Positions 1 through 9,577 of a DNA stretch of 64,000 nt are shown here, in pieces. This DNA is from DATKRB01 sp035532415 (GTDB lineage: Bacteria; Actinomycetota; Acidimicrobiia; Acidimicrobiales; RAAP-2). The stretch spans positions 81,571 through 145,570 of the forward strand of contig DATKRB010000009.1 in the NCBI GenBank assembly GCA_035532415.1, read 5' to 3'. Position 1 is the first letter of the stretch; every line of letters begins with the position of its first letter. The translations under genes and the position numbers were made by a program. The notes under the pieces are model-generated. The model ran no database searches. It saw only the letters and a list, made by a program, of their open reading frames with translations, and was not told where the DNA came from.

Positions 1-2
1 TG

Positions 3-1868
3 GCCGTGCTGTTCACCTGGATACAGGTGACCCATTCCTTTGACGTGCCGTCGCGCCGGGACCTCGGGTTCTCCCTGGCCGGCTCGGTCACCCTCATGGC
101 GGTGGCCGCCGCCCAGGCGGTCGACACCACCTTCGGGTTGTACGTGGTGGTCTGGGCGGCGTTCGGCCTCGCCGGACTGTCCGCCATGTGGAGCTCGATG
201 GCGGGTGGCGAGCCGCTACGGCTCCGTTCGGTCGCCACCTCGTCGGCGGCCGTCCTCGCCGTCGGGTTGGGGCTGGTGTGGCTCCTCCCCGCCCCCCGCC
301 CCTCGAGCCGTGTCGTCTTCCCCTCCTCCATCGCCGGCGACATGCCGCTCAGCTCCCCCGGGGGACTGGTCGGCGGGGGGTCCAACGGCTCCGAGCCGCT
401 CCGCGCGGGGTCGCCCTCGGGCCCGGACCGGGTCGGCGGTCTGCTCGGTTTCGCGGGGCCGCTCAATACGGCCATCCGCGGATCGCTCGGCAACGACGTG
501 GTCCTGCGAGTCCGCGCCGACCGGCCGTCGTTCTGGCTCGCGGAGACGTTCAACGCGTGGAGCGGGCGGAGCTGGACCCAGTCGAACCCCAAGGGTCGGG
601 TCCCCTTTCACGAGCTGACCTTCGGCCCGCCCTTCTCCGTCCCGGTCCCCTCCGACGAGCCCACGGGAGGGACCCCCGACATCCAGACCTTCTACCTGGC
701 CCGGGCGGGAGCCAACCTGATCTATCACGCGGCCGATGCGACCCAGGTGTGGTTCCCCGCCAACCGGCTGTACGTGTCCGACGACGGGACCATGCGCACG
801 GGCACGACGATGGGGTCGGGGTCGGTCTACACCGTGGAGTCGACCGTCGACACGGCCACCCCCGACGAGCTGCGACACGCGGCGCCCGAGAGCTCCTTCG
901 GCGGTCGCCTGCCGGCCGCGACCCTGGCCGCCGACACCCAATTGCCCCACCCCTACCCACGGGTGAAGGCGCTCGCCCAACGGATCACCACCCGGTCGAC
1001 CAACACGTACGACAAGGTCTCCGCTCTGGAGGGCTGGATAGGGGCGCACACCGAGTACACGACCGACATCCCCCCGCTGGCACCGGGCCAGGACACGGTG
1101 ACCGAGTTCCTCTTCGGCAACCGGCGCGGGTACTGCGAGCAGATCAGCACCGCGCTGTCGGTGATGCTTCGGTCCCTCGGCATCCCCACCCGCGAGGCCA
1201 CCGGCTACGTACCCGGGTCGTTCAACCCCATCACGGACCTGTACGAGGTGCAGGCCAAGGATGCCCACGCCTGGGTGCAGGTCTGGTTCCCCGGCCACGG
1301 CTGGCAGAGCTTCGACCCCACCGCGGTCGTCCCGCTGGCCAACCCCACGCCGGCCGGCGCGCTGACCCACGACCTGAGCGGTGCACTCCGGCAGGTTCCC
1401 GTCGTCCCCGTGGTCGCCGTGGCCGGCGTGGTGGGCGCGACGCTCCTGTTCTGGCGCCGACGCCGCCGGGCACCGAGGACGTGGGCCGCCGGCATCACCC
1501 GGGAGCTCGAGCGGGCGGCCCGGCGCGGCGGTGTGACCGTCGGGCCCCAGGACTCCCTGGTGACCGTGGCCGCCGCGCTCGACCGCCGCTGGGCGAGCCA
1601 CGATCCCCCGGTTCCCGGAGCGCTCGACCTGGCCTGGCCTGCCGAGCGAGCTGCCTACGGGGCGGGGGAACCGAGCATCGACGAGCGCCGGGCACTCACC
1701 CGATCGGCCAGACGGCTGCGCCGGGAGGCCCGCCGGCTGCGACGCGTGGTGCCGGCCGCCCCGCCGACGGCTCCCGGCGGTCAGGCCGGTACCGGTCGGG
1801 CCCGTCAGCCGCGGCTCAGCGCCAGGGACTCGTCCCACGAGGCCCCGGCAGCCAGCAGGGGCCGGTAG
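3..1868 (+). CDS. TgpA-family membrane transglutaminase-like protein (5' partial)
   Basis: Membrane-anchored transglutaminase-like cysteine protease/transamidase of unknown substrate. The open frame runs off the left edge, so the usual N-terminal membrane bundle is cut; two hydrophobic segments remain (about residues 21-60 and 80-95 of the visible part). The papain-like core shows the full triad: Cys377 in NRRGYCEQIS, His421 in DAHAWVQVWF and Asp437 in SFDPTA. A single membrane helix follows near residues 463-485 and then a basic cytoplasmic tail resembling DUF4129. This order matches TgpA proteins of actinobacteria, often beside a MoxR ATPase and a DUF58 protein, which would lie upstream. 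The 3' end overlaps the convergent reductase gene by 64 bases. Confidence 0.85.
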   Translation, partial: AVLFTWIQVTHSFDVPSRRDLGFSLAGSVTLMAVAAAQAVDTTFGLYVVVWAAFGLAGLSAMWSSMAGGEPLRLRSVATSSAAVLAVGLGLVWLLPAPRPSSRVVFPSSIAGDMPLSSPGGLVGGGSNGSEPLRAGSPSGPDRVGGLLGFAGPLNTAIRGSLGNDVVLRVRADRPSFWLAETFNAWSGRSWTQSNPKGRVPFHELTFGPPFSVPVPSDEPTGGTPDIQTFYLARAGANLIYHAADATQVWFPANRLYVSDDGTMRTGTTMGSGSVYTVESTVDTATPDELRHAAPESSFGGRLPAATLAADTQLPHPYPRVKALAQRITTRSTNTYDKVSALEGWIGAHTEYTTDIPPLAPGQDTVTEFLFGNRRGYCEQISTALSVMLRSLGIPTREATGYVPGSFNPITDLYEVQAKDAHAWVQVWFPGHGWQSFDPTAVVPLANPTPAGALTHDLSGALRQVPVVPVVAVAGVVGATLLFWRRRRRAPRTWAAGITRELERAARRGGVTVGPQDSLVTVAAALDRRWASHDPPVPGALDLAWPAERAAYGAGEPSIDERRALTRSARRLRREARRLRRVVPAAPPTAPGGQAGTGRARQPRLSARDSSHEAPAASRGR

Positions 1869-3067
1869 ACCATGAGCTGTCGCGGCCGTCCGATCCCCAT
1901 GGCCGCCGTCAGCCGACCCGACCGGCCGTAAAGGACGACGAACCTCTCGTCGTCGAGGGACCCGTCCACCACGGCGATCTGATCGGTCGGGTCCGGATGC
2001 CCGATCATCTGGATCTTCAGACCGTACTGGTCGGACCAGAAGTACGGCACCGGATCGAAGGCCGGGGCGGTGGCGCGCCCGGCCAGGAGCGCGTGCGCCG
2101 CCGCCACGCCGCCGTCGACCGCCATCTGCCAGTGCTCTATCCGCACGAGCTCCTCACGACCGTCGTGCCGCCAGTGCCAGCGCGCGAGGTCCCCGGCGGC
2201 CACGACCCCGTCGGCCGCGAACAGGGCATGGTCACAGACCACGCCGTTCCCGAGCTGAAGTCCCGAGCCCTCGAGCCATTCGACGTTGGGAACGACCCCG
2301 ATCCCGACGACGACCACCTCGGCGGGGACGGAGGAGCCGTCGGCGAGCTCGACGACCCCGGCCTCGAGACCGGTCGATCCCGCCGTGCCCGTCCCGCGAA
2401 CCGCGGTCACACCGATCCCGGTCCGGAGCTCTACCCCGTTTCTCTCGTGCATGGCGCCGCACGCCCGACCGACCTCCTCGCCGAGGGCCAGGGACAGGGG
2501 CGTTGGGGCCGCCTCCACGACCGTGACGCTGCAGCCGAGGCGCGAGCAGGTCGACGCCACCTCCGAGCCGATGAAGCCGGCGCCCACCACCACGACCCGG
2601 GCGCCGGGCCCCGATGCCAGCACGCGCCGGCGCAGCTCCTCGGCGTCATCGAGCGTGCGGAGCAGCAGTGCCCCCCCGCCGGGCGACCCCGGGAGCGGGC
2701 GCGGGCGGGCCCCGGTGGCCACCACGACGGCATCCCCCTCCACCGTCGACCCGTCGTCGAGCACGACCCGCCTGGCTCCGGGGTCGAGCGAGACCGCACG
2801 GTGCCCGAGCCGTTGCTCGATCCTCAGCTCGTCGAGCCGCCGCCGGTCCGCGAGCACGGTCTTCTCCAACGGCCAGTCGCCGGCCAGCACCTGCTTGGAG
2901 AGCGGGGGGCGGTCGTAGGGCAGGTGCACCTCGTCCCCCACCATCACCAGCGTCCCGCGGAAGCCGTTGCCGCGCAGGGCCTCCGCGGCGCGCAGACCCG
3001 CCAGCGAGCCGCCGACGATCACCACGGTCCCGTCGAGCGGGAGCGGCTCTCCCCCACGCGCCCTCAT
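1805..3067 (-). CDS. FAD-dependent NAD(P)H:ferredoxin/rubredoxin reductase-like protein
   Basis: Two-dinucleotide-domain flavoprotein predicted to pass electrons from NAD(P)H to a ferredoxin or rubredoxin. The N-terminal FAD site reads VVIVGGSLAGLRAAEAL, followed by the DRPPLSK segment typical of the rhodocoxin/putidaredoxin reductase class. A second Rossmann motif, VVVVGAGFIGSEVA, binds NAD(P)H, and the later AAGDLARW segment is the usual second FAD contact. Length (420 aa) fits the family and no redox-active CxxxxC pair is seen, which separates it from disulfide reductases. It is last in the xseA-xseB-MBL direction after a 105-bp gap. It could serve the P450/ferredoxin pair near 11-12 kb, which has no reductase of its own; that link is inference. 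Confidence 0.85.
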   Translation of the reverse strand: MRARGGEPLPLDGTVVIVGGSLAGLRAAEALRGNGFRGTLVMVGDEVHLPYDRPPLSKQVLAGDWPLEKTVLADRRRLDELRIEQRLGHRAVSLDPGARRVVLDDGSTVEGDAVVVATGARPRPLPGSPGGGALLLRTLDDAEELRRRVLASGPGARVVVVGAGFIGSEVASTCSRLGCSVTVVEAAPTPLSLALGEEVGRACGAMHERNGVELRTGIGVTAVRGTGTAGSTGLEAGVVELADGSSVPAEVVVVGIGVVPNVEWLEGSGLQLGNGVVCDHALFAADGVVAAGDLARWHWRHDGREELVRIEHWQMAVDGGVAAAHALLAGRATAPAFDPVPYFWSDQYGLKIQMIGHPDPTDQIAVVDGSLDDERFVVLYGRSGRLTAAMGIGRPRQLMVYRPLLAAGASWDESLALSRG

Positions 3068-3172
3068 CGTTCCGCTCCCATCGCTGCTCGCGCCCCTCTC
3101 GGCGACCGGCTCGTCACCGGCCGCCCCTCGCTGATCGGAATTCCACTGACCGGACCTTCGCCGACCGGCTCA

Positions 3173-3940
3173 TCATCGGCCGAACATGGCCAGCCACTGG
3201 GCGGCCGACCGCGGCACGAAGACGAAATTGGTGCGCCGGGTCTCCCCCATGGTGGCCGAGGGCTCGGCCGAGTAGAGGTGACCCGGGTACAGCACGGCGT
3301 CGTCGGGAACCCGGGCCAGCCGGGTGGTGAGCGACTCGTACATCGCCTCGGGATCGCTCCCGGGGAGGTCGGTCCGACCGCAGCCCTCGAGGAAGAGCGT
3401 GTCGCCCGCGACGAGCCGGCCGTCCACCAGGAAGCACTGGCTCCCCGGCGTGTGACCGGGAGTGTGGAGCAGCTCGACGTGCACCTCCCCGACGGGCACG
3501 ACATCACCGCTGTCGTGGGCGACCAGCTGGCGGGCCCCCACCCCGGTGGAGCGCTCGACCCAGGGCACCTCCGCCCGCTGGAGGTGGATCGGCACGTCCA
3601 CCCGCCCGAGCAGCTCGGCGATCCCCTCTATCGACCAGCTGGCGATCGCTCCGCCGACGTGGTCGGCGTGATAATGGGTGGCCAGCACGCCGACGCACCG
3701 CATCCCGTCCGCCGCCAACACGTCGAGCAGCTCCCCCACCGCGTAGGCCGGGTCGACGACGAGGGCTTCGCCGGTGCTCCGGTCCCCGATCAGATAGGCG
3801 AAATTGACCATCTGGCGGGCTATCTGGTCCCCCTTTGCGAAGTCCCGACCGGACAACAGCTGGCGGAAGTACAAACGGCCCGGCCCTGCAGCGGGCGCGA
3901 CCGTCGGCTCGGGCGCGTGGTCCGGCGCGTGGTCGGGCAT
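3173..3940 (-). CDS. MBL-fold metallo-hydrolase (glyoxalase II / persulfide dioxygenase-like)
   Basis: Metallo-beta-lactamase-fold hydrolase of 255 aa. The metal-binding signature THYHADH is present, followed by a downstream His in LLHTPGHTPGSQC, an Asp in VAGDTLF and a final His in VLYPGHLYS: the full dinuclear-site set of hydroxyacylglutathione-hydrolase-like enzymes. Such proteins act on thioesters or, in the ETHE1 branch, on persulfides; the sequence alone does not settle which. The first 20 residues are a low-complexity His/Pro/Ala extension. The start codon shares one base with the xseB stop (TGATG), so it is translated with xseB and xseA from one message. Confidence 0.8.
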   Translation of the reverse strand: MPDHAPDHAPEPTVAPAAGPGRLYFRQLLSGRDFAKGDQIARQMVNFAYLIGDRSTGEALVVDPAYAVGELLDVLAADGMRCVGVLATHYHADHVGGAIASWSIEGIAELLGRVDVPIHLQRAEVPWVERSTGVGARQLVAHDSGDVVPVGEVHVELLHTPGHTPGSQCFLVDGRLVAGDTLFLEGCGRTDLPGSDPEAMYESLTTRLARVPDDAVLYPGHLYSAEPSATMGETRRTNFVFVPRSAAQWLAMFGR

Positions 3941-4281
3941 CAGAAGAGCTCCTGGGGATCGCCGGACCGGCCGTCGGGGCCCGGATCGTCCGTCTCCGGC
4001 TCGTCGGGAACCCCTCGGTCCTCTTCCGGCGCGGCCGCGGCCTCGAGCTTCGGTACCAGTTGCTCGACTTGTGCCTTCGTCCTCCGCAGTCGCCGGTCGA
4101 GCTCGTCGACGATGGTCGTCGCCCGCTCGAGCCTGGCCACGAGGAGATCGACGTCGACCTCGCGTTGCTCGAAGAAGGCCACGATCTCGTCGAGCTCCCT
4201 GCTGGCCTCGGTGTAGCTCAGGTCGGCGACGGGCGTGGCGGTCTCGCCGCCGACGACGGTCGTGCTCGGGCTCTGGTTCAT
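3940..4281 (-). CDS. xseB: Exodeoxyribonuclease VII small subunit
   Basis: Small subunit of exonuclease VII, which with XseA degrades single-stranded DNA into oligonucleotides. The 113-aa protein carries the XseB core SYTEASRELDEIVAFFEQ at about residues 22-39, then a helical heptad-rich stretch (to about residue 80) and an acidic disordered tail unusual in length for the family. I chose the ATG at 4281 because it overlaps the xseA stop by four bases (ATGA) and places the core near the N terminus. The open frame extends much further upstream, but that part lies in the shadow of xseA. Confidence 0.9.
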   Translation of the reverse strand: MNQSPSTTVVGGETATPVADLSYTEASRELDEIVAFFEQREVDVDLLVARLERATTIVDELDRRLRRTKAQVEQLVPKLEAAAAPEEDRGVPDEPETDDPGPDGRSGDPQELF

Positions 4282-5750
4282 CCGGCCTCCCTGCCTGCTG
4301 GCTCCCGCACTCCTGGCGCGGGAGATTCGATCGCCTCGCGCGCCGGCTCGTCCGCCGGCACGTCGACGGGCTCCTCTCCGACGACCGAACCGCCGCGAAC
4401 CGGCAAGCCGATCGTCACCGCCTCCACCCGCGAGCGGGCCGTGCCGTCGGCGAACCGGGTCACCAGCTCGGCGCCCTCCCTCAACTGTCCCGCGCTCCGC
4501 ACGACCGCTCCGCTCGCATCGACCGTGAGGGTGTAGCCGCGCTCGAGCTGACGGTCGACGTCGTACGCGGCGAGCAGCCGCCTGTACGATCCGAGCCGGT
4601 CGCCCTCCCGGACCAGATGGTCCCGGGCCAGCGGTCCCAGGCGGGCCGAGCGCTCCGACAGCGAGCGCTCGGCCTCCTCGGGAAGGAAGCGTCCTCTCTC
4701 TGAGATCCGGCCCGTGCGGACGGTGAGGCGTTCGGCATGGGCCCGGAGCTGATGGCGGGCGGCGCCCGTCAGCCGCCCCCGGGCCATCACGTCGCGATGC
4801 TCGGCCGCCGCCAGGACCTCGCGCACCCGCCTGCCGACCGTGCGGGCTCCCGACACCACCGATTCGTCCCACCACTGGGCAACCCGCTGCGCCAGCTCGC
4901 GGCCGCATTCGGTCGGTGTGATGAAGGACCGGTTCGAGACCACGTCGGCGACCGATTCGTCACCGGTGTGCCCGATCCCCGTCCACACCGGGACCGGGCA
5001 GGTGGCCACGGCCCGCGCGACCGGCTCGGAGTCGAAGGCGCCGAGGTCGGCCTTGGACCCTCCCCCTCGGACCAGCACCGCGAGGTCGCAGGCAGCGCCG
5101 GCCACGCGGGTCAAACCCCGGGCGATGGCCCGGGGGGCGTCGGTCCCCTGCACGCCGACCGGGGCGACCAGCACATGAAAGGCCAGCCCCGACGCGGACA
5201 GCTGCCCGACGAAGTCGCGATAGCCCTCGGTCCCCGGGCTCGCCACCAGCCCGATCCGGAGCGGGACCGGCGGGACCGGGAGCCTGCGGTTCGCCTCGAG
5301 CAGTCCCTCGGCGGCAAGCGCCCGGAGGAGCGCCGCCCGCTGGGCCGCGAGCCGCCCGAGCAGGGACGTGACGTCGAGCTCCGCCATGATGAAGCCGATC
5401 TCCGCCCTGGCCCGGTAGAAGTCGAGCGCGCCGCGCAACATGACGACCATGCCGGGCTGGAGCTCGATCCCCTCCTCGACCAGCGTGCTCTTCAACGGGC
5501 CCCAGGTGCTCCGCCAGCATTTCACCCTGAGAACCGGGGCCTGGCGCTCGCCCGCCGATTCGGGGTCGATCAGGTCGATGAAGCAGTGACCGGACCGGGC
5601 TTGGTCGGAGACGTTCTGGATCTCGCCCCGGACCCACAGCGAACGGCCCCGCGGGAACACCCGGGCCAACGCCACCTCCACCTCGTCGTACACCTCGGCG
5701 ATCGAGAGGGCGTCCTCACGCTCGCCCAGGCCCGCGTCCGCGTCCGGCAT
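4278..5750 (-). CDS. xseA: Exodeoxyribonuclease VII large subunit
   Basis: Catalytic subunit of exonuclease VII. The N-terminal OB-fold is recognisable (LWVRGEIQNVSDQARSGHCF, then WGPLKSTLVEEGIELQPGM), followed by the catalytic domain with GLVASPGTEGYRDF, VLVRGGGSKADLGAFDSE, PVWTGIGHTGDESVADVVSN and the helical C-terminal part ending in LERGYTLTVDASG. The start at 5750 gives 490 aa; an in-frame ATG 13 codons upstream is the main alternative. The last 40 residues are a low-complexity extension. It heads the block with xseB and the MBL protein and is divergent from rnpB. Confidence 0.92.
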   Translation of the reverse strand: MPDADAGLGEREDALSIAEVYDEVEVALARVFPRGRSLWVRGEIQNVSDQARSGHCFIDLIDPESAGERQAPVLRVKCWRSTWGPLKSTLVEEGIELQPGMVVMLRGALDFYRARAEIGFIMAELDVTSLLGRLAAQRAALLRALAAEGLLEANRRLPVPPVPLRIGLVASPGTEGYRDFVGQLSASGLAFHVLVAPVGVQGTDAPRAIARGLTRVAGAACDLAVLVRGGGSKADLGAFDSEPVARAVATCPVPVWTGIGHTGDESVADVVSNRSFITPTECGRELAQRVAQWWDESVVSGARTVGRRVREVLAAAEHRDVMARGRLTGAARHQLRAHAERLTVRTGRISERGRFLPEEAERSLSERSARLGPLARDHLVREGDRLGSYRRLLAAYDVDRQLERGYTLTVDASGAVVRSAGQLREGAELVTRFADGTARSRVEAVTIGLPVRGGSVVGEEPVDVPADEPAREAIESPAPGVREPAGREAG

Positions 5751-5887
5751 CACGCTCCACACCCTACCCAGGGGGTACGACAGCATCGTCTCCGTCGGGC
5801 CGGATCGCCCGGGATGCCGCCCATGCCGGCAGCCGGCCCCTGGGCGGCGTGCACCCATCGGCCGGCGCACCTGGCACAATGAGGGGG

Positions 5888-6276
<389 letters not shown>

Positions 6277-6304
6277 CACCACTCCGACCCGGAGGGGCTA
6301 TTAT

Positions 6305-6320
6305 GCCTTCTGACCTGGTA
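6305..6320 (+). repeat. 16-bp inverted repeat, left arm
   Basis: GCCTTCTGACCTGGTA is the exact reverse complement of 10647-10662. It lies 23 bp inside the left direct repeat; matching becomes patchy further inward. It could be the terminal inverted repeat of an insertion nested in the island. Confidence 0.7.
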
Positions 6321-6456
6321 TTTTGAGTTGTCCGGCATCGAGTTCCTCGCCCAGGGCAGCCACGTCCTGCCCGGGAGCCTCGTCGAGCGGACCGTCAGGT
6401 GCGGCAAGGCCAACTGCCGCTGTCACGCGGAGCCACCCGAACTGCACGGCCCTTAC
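6319..6456 (+). pseudogene. DUF6788-type fragment
   Basis: A stretch reading LPGSLVERTVRCGKANCRCH followed by a HGPY motif matches the conserved Cys-rich core (CGKxxCxC, then HGPY) of DUF6788, a short domain found beside transposon genes. Neither a plausible start nor the downstream part of the domain is in frame; after HGPY the matching reading moves to another frame (PYLQWSYSREN), so this is a broken remnant. Exact ends are approximate. Confidence 0.5.
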
Positions 6457-6524
6457 GCCCTTACCTCCAGTGGAGCTACAGCCGCGAGAACAGGGCTCAG
6501 TCTGAAGGCCTATGGCTGGATCGA

Positions 6525-6848
6525 CGCCGACTGACCCGCGAGGGGGTCGAACTCACCTTGGGCCTGCTGCGCCGGTTCCGGCAGAGCGGGGTGGTCGTGC
6601 GGAGCCACCAGGAGTCCTGGACCGAGACGAGCGACCCACGGATGGCTGAGCTGCTCGGGTCCATCTATGCCTGGATGGCGGCCGAGGAGTCCAGCCGCCG
6701 TTCCGAGCGGGTGAAGGCGGGATTGGAACGCCGTCGACGTGAGGGCAGACCCGGTCGGTCGTCAGGTAGGGAAAAGGACAAGACGAAGTGTCGCCGGCGC
6801 GGTTACTTGGCCCGCTGGAAGCGCGAGCGACAGCCGGTCCGAGGTTGA
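6525..6848 (+). pseudogene. Serine site-specific recombinase, C-terminal remnant
   Basis: The frame reads LTREGVELTLGLLRRFRQSG, then LGSIYAWMAAEESSRRSERV, KAGLERRRREGRP and RRRGYLARWKRER. These are the second half of a resolvase/invertase catalytic domain, the long E helix and the basic DNA-contacting tail of short actinobacterial serine recombinases. The N-terminal part with the nucleophilic Ser and the YSR motif is absent; the codons upstream belong to the DUF6788 remnant. It is therefore truncated and should be inactive. It may be what is left of the enzyme that moved part of this island. Confidence 0.65.
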
Positions 6849-6969
6849 GTGCACGCCGACCGGGCGTCAGTTCCTGGTTGGGACCTTCGGCCCTGGGGAA
6901 GGCCCGCCCGGTCGGGAGAAGCTAGCGTCAGAGATACCGATCGGGCGCTGCGGCGCCAAAGGAACGGCG

Positions 6970-7389
6970 ATGCCGACAGTGAAGGCTGCCAAACCGACGG
7001 AGGACCCGATCAGCGGGTTCTTCGATGCCCTCGCCGGCCGAGGTCACGAGCCGACCTTCGGTGAGGATTCTGCGACGTTGCGTTTCGACGTGGGCGATGG
7101 AACCCGCATCGAGCGGTGGTACCTCACGGTGACGGGAGGCGACGTAAGCGTGACTCGCCAGAACATCCGAGCCGACACCATCGTGCGAGTGCAGAGATCG
7201 GACTTCGAAGCTATGGTCACGGGTCGATTGAATGTCATGGCTGCTTTACTCCGCGGTGCGATTGCCTACGAGGGCAGCGCGGCCCCCCTCATGATGTTCC
7301 AGCGATCCTTACCCTCTCCTCCGGGCTCCAAGGGTCGCGTACCACCCATCAGTGGCGGTGCCGTGATGGCCCAAAGGACGGCGACATGA
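6970..7389 (+). CDS. SCP2 sterol-binding-domain protein
   Basis: A 139-aa stand-alone SCP2-like domain, a fold that binds lipids or fatty acyl chains in a hydrophobic tunnel. Recognisable parts are the ATLRFDVGDGTRIERWYLTV strand pair, the DTIVRVQRSDFEAMVTGR segment and the helix NVMAALLRGAIAYEGSAAPL, in the order usual for the fold. The ATG at 6970 follows an AAAGGAACG ribosome-binding site. Its stop overlaps the next start by four bases (ATGA), so the two are translated together. Why a lipid-binding domain should be paired with a debranching-type glycosidase is not obvious. It is cargo of the rnpB island. Confidence 0.8.
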   Translation: MPTVKAAKPTEDPISGFFDALAGRGHEPTFGEDSATLRFDVGDGTRIERWYLTVTGGDVSVTRQNIRADTIVRVQRSDFEAMVTGRLNVMAALLRGAIAYEGSAAPLMMFQRSLPSPPGSKGRVPPISGGAVMAQRTAT

Positions 7390-9443
7390 GTGGCGAGCTG
7401 GTCCAGATCCTCGAAGGCAACACCTTTGTGGTGAGCGACGACAGGGGCGATATCGAGGCATCGTCCACGGACCCGACCGGTCTGTTCTCGTTCGACACGC
7501 GGTTTCTCTCGCGTTGGATACTGACCGTCGACGGCCAACGCCTGAATGCCCTCTCCACCGATGATCTGGCCTACTTTCAGACGCGCTTCTTCCTCGTCCC
7601 GGGTACCGGCACCGTCTACGTCGATGCCAAGCTGTCGGTCATCCGACAGCGCGAGGTGGCAGACGGCTTCCACGAGGAGCTGCGGTTCCTCAACCATGAG
7701 GACAAACCCGTGGATCTCGAGATCAGAATCGACATGGCCAGCGATTTCGCGGACCTGTTCCAGGTCAAGGACGCGCTCAAGAAGCAGGGGAGCTATCAAA
7801 CCCGGGTTGTCGACGGGAGCCTGATCCTCGAGTACCGACGGGAGACCTACGTAAGAGAGACGTGGATATCGTCCAGTGCACCGGCCACCGTTAACGACAA
7901 GGGCATGACGTTCAGCGTCAGCATCCCCCCCCACGGAGAGTGGAGGACCGAGCTCGATGTCATGGCATCGATGCCGTCCCCCGACAGCGCTGCCGAGGGT
8001 CCCACGCGGATCAGGGGGAAGCGGCTTGTGCGTCGGGACATGGCGCGGGGGCTCGAGAAATGGATCCAGCGGGCACCTCGCCTCGAGTGCGACTGGGAAC
8101 CGCTCAGAGTCATCTACCGTCGCTGCCTGACCGACCTCGCGGCCCTTCGCTTCTCGACACTCACCTTACCGGGCCGGTCACTGCCCGCCGCCGGGCTGCC
8201 ATGGTTCATGACCATATTCGGAAGAGACAGCATCTTCACCAGCTTGCAGGCACTCCCCTTCACATCCGAACTGGCGGCGACCACCCTCCTGGCGCTCGGC
8301 GAGCGCCAGGGTACGCGCATCGATGATTTCCGCGACGAGGATCCAGGCCGGATTCTCCACGAGATGCGCTACGGAGAGATGACCGCCTTCGAGGAGCGGC
8401 CGCACTCCCCCTACTACGGTTGTGCAGACGCCACTCCCCTCTTCGTCGTCTTGCTCGACGAGTACGAGCGGTGGACGGGGGACACCAAGCTGGTCAGGCA
8501 CCTCGAGCAGTCGGCCCGGGCTGCCTTGAGATGGATCGACGAGTATGCCGATCTCCAGGGTAACGGCTACATCTCGTACCAGCGCCGCAACGAGGAGACC
8601 GGGCTCGAGAACCAGTGCTGGAAGGACTCGTGGGATTCGATCTCCTACCGGAATGGTGACTTGCCAGGGTTCCCAAGAGCCACGTGCGAGCTGCAAGGGT
8701 ACGCCTACGATGCCAAAGTCCGTGCAGCACGACTCGCCCGCGACATTTGGCGGGATCCGTCCTTCGCGGATCAGCTCGAGAAGGAGGCTGCCGACTTGAA
8801 GCGCCGGTTCAACCGTGAATTCTGGGTAAAGGACGGAGAGTACTTCGCCATCGCCCTCGACACTGATGGACGGCAGGTGGACTCGCTCACCTCCAACAAT
8901 GGGCACCTTCTGTGGAGTGGCATTGTGGACAAATCAAAGGCGCGGGCGGTCGCCAAACACCTCCTCGGTCCCCGCTTGTTCTCCGGCTGGGGGGTGCGCA
9001 CTCTTGCTGAAGGCGATGCCCGCTACAACCCGATCGGCTACCACGTCGGCACGGTGTGGCCCTTCGACAACGCCTTTATCGCCTGGGGCCTGCGGCGTTA
9101 CGGCTTCAAGGAGGAAGCCGCCTGCGTGGCCGCCGGCATCATGGAGGCTGCCGAGGTCTTTGCTGGGAGACTCCCGGAGGCATTCGGGGGCTATTCACGG
9201 GCGGCGACCAAGTACCCCGTCCGCTACCCGACGGCTTGCAGCCCCCAGGCCTGGTCGACGGGGGCTCCGCTGCTTCTTTTGCGCACCTCCCTGGGTCTTG
9301 AGCCGAGTGGGGACAACTTGATCGTCGATCCGGCGCTACCGAACTGGATTGGCCATCTGGAGCTCCTCGACCTGCCCGGACGCTGGCAGCGGGTCGACGC
9401 CTTCGGTCGGGGCCGCGTCGATACCCGAAAAGTCACAAACTGA
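7386..9443 (+). CDS. Amylo-alpha-1,6-glucosidase / glycogen-debranching-type glycosidase
   Basis: Protein of 685 aa with an N-terminal beta-rich GDE_N_bis-like domain (about residues 10-195; EASSTDPTGLFSFDTRFLSR) and a C-terminal (alpha/alpha)6 barrel (about 230-670) of the GDE_C type. Marker motifs are GLPWFMTIFGRDS at 270-282, QCWKDSWDSI, a DSLTSNNGHLLWSGI stretch and GYHVGTVWPFDNAFIAWG. These match stand-alone bacterial amylo-alpha-1,6-glucosidases acting on alpha-glucans or glucosylated metabolites; the exact substrate is unknown. No signal peptide is seen, so it should be cytoplasmic. I chose the ATG at 7386 because it overlaps the SCP2 stop; the frame stays open further upstream but only inside the SCP2 gene. 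It lies within the rnpB island. Confidence 0.85.
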   Translation: MSGELVQILEGNTFVVSDDRGDIEASSTDPTGLFSFDTRFLSRWILTVDGQRLNALSTDDLAYFQTRFFLVPGTGTVYVDAKLSVIRQREVADGFHEELRFLNHEDKPVDLEIRIDMASDFADLFQVKDALKKQGSYQTRVVDGSLILEYRRETYVRETWISSSAPATVNDKGMTFSVSIPPHGEWRTELDVMASMPSPDSAAEGPTRIRGKRLVRRDMARGLEKWIQRAPRLECDWEPLRVIYRRCLTDLAALRFSTLTLPGRSLPAAGLPWFMTIFGRDSIFTSLQALPFTSELAATTLLALGERQGTRIDDFRDEDPGRILHEMRYGEMTAFEERPHSPYYGCADATPLFVVLLDEYERWTGDTKLVRHLEQSARAALRWIDEYADLQGNGYISYQRRNEETGLENQCWKDSWDSISYRNGDLPGFPRATCELQGYAYDAKVRAARLARDIWRDPSFADQLEKEAADLKRRFNREFWVKDGEYFAIALDTDGRQVDSLTSNNGHLLWSGIVDKSKARAVAKHLLGPRLFSGWGVRTLAEGDARYNPIGYHVGTVWPFDNAFIAWGLRRYGFKEEAACVAAGIMEAAEVFAGRLPEAFGGYSRAATKYPVRYPTACSPQAWSTGAPLLLLRTSLGLEPSGDNLIVDPALPNWIGHLELLDLPGRWQRVDAFGRGRVDTRKVTN

Positions 9444-9577
9444 GCGTAAACATTCAGGCCCCCGTGTGACCAGCTGAGGCTACGACGCGCGGTTCCCGAG
9501 CGCCTCGCACGGCGGCAGGACGCGATGGTGTCTTCCTATCGTGGCGTCGTCGTTGGTGACGCGGTGCTGCGAGTTGC

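Noticed and set aside
188..4216. Long plus-strand open frame of 1342 codons
   Set aside because: It runs antisense or out of frame across the transglutaminase, reductase, MBL and xseB genes and is an Arg/Pro/Gly-rich high-GC shadow.
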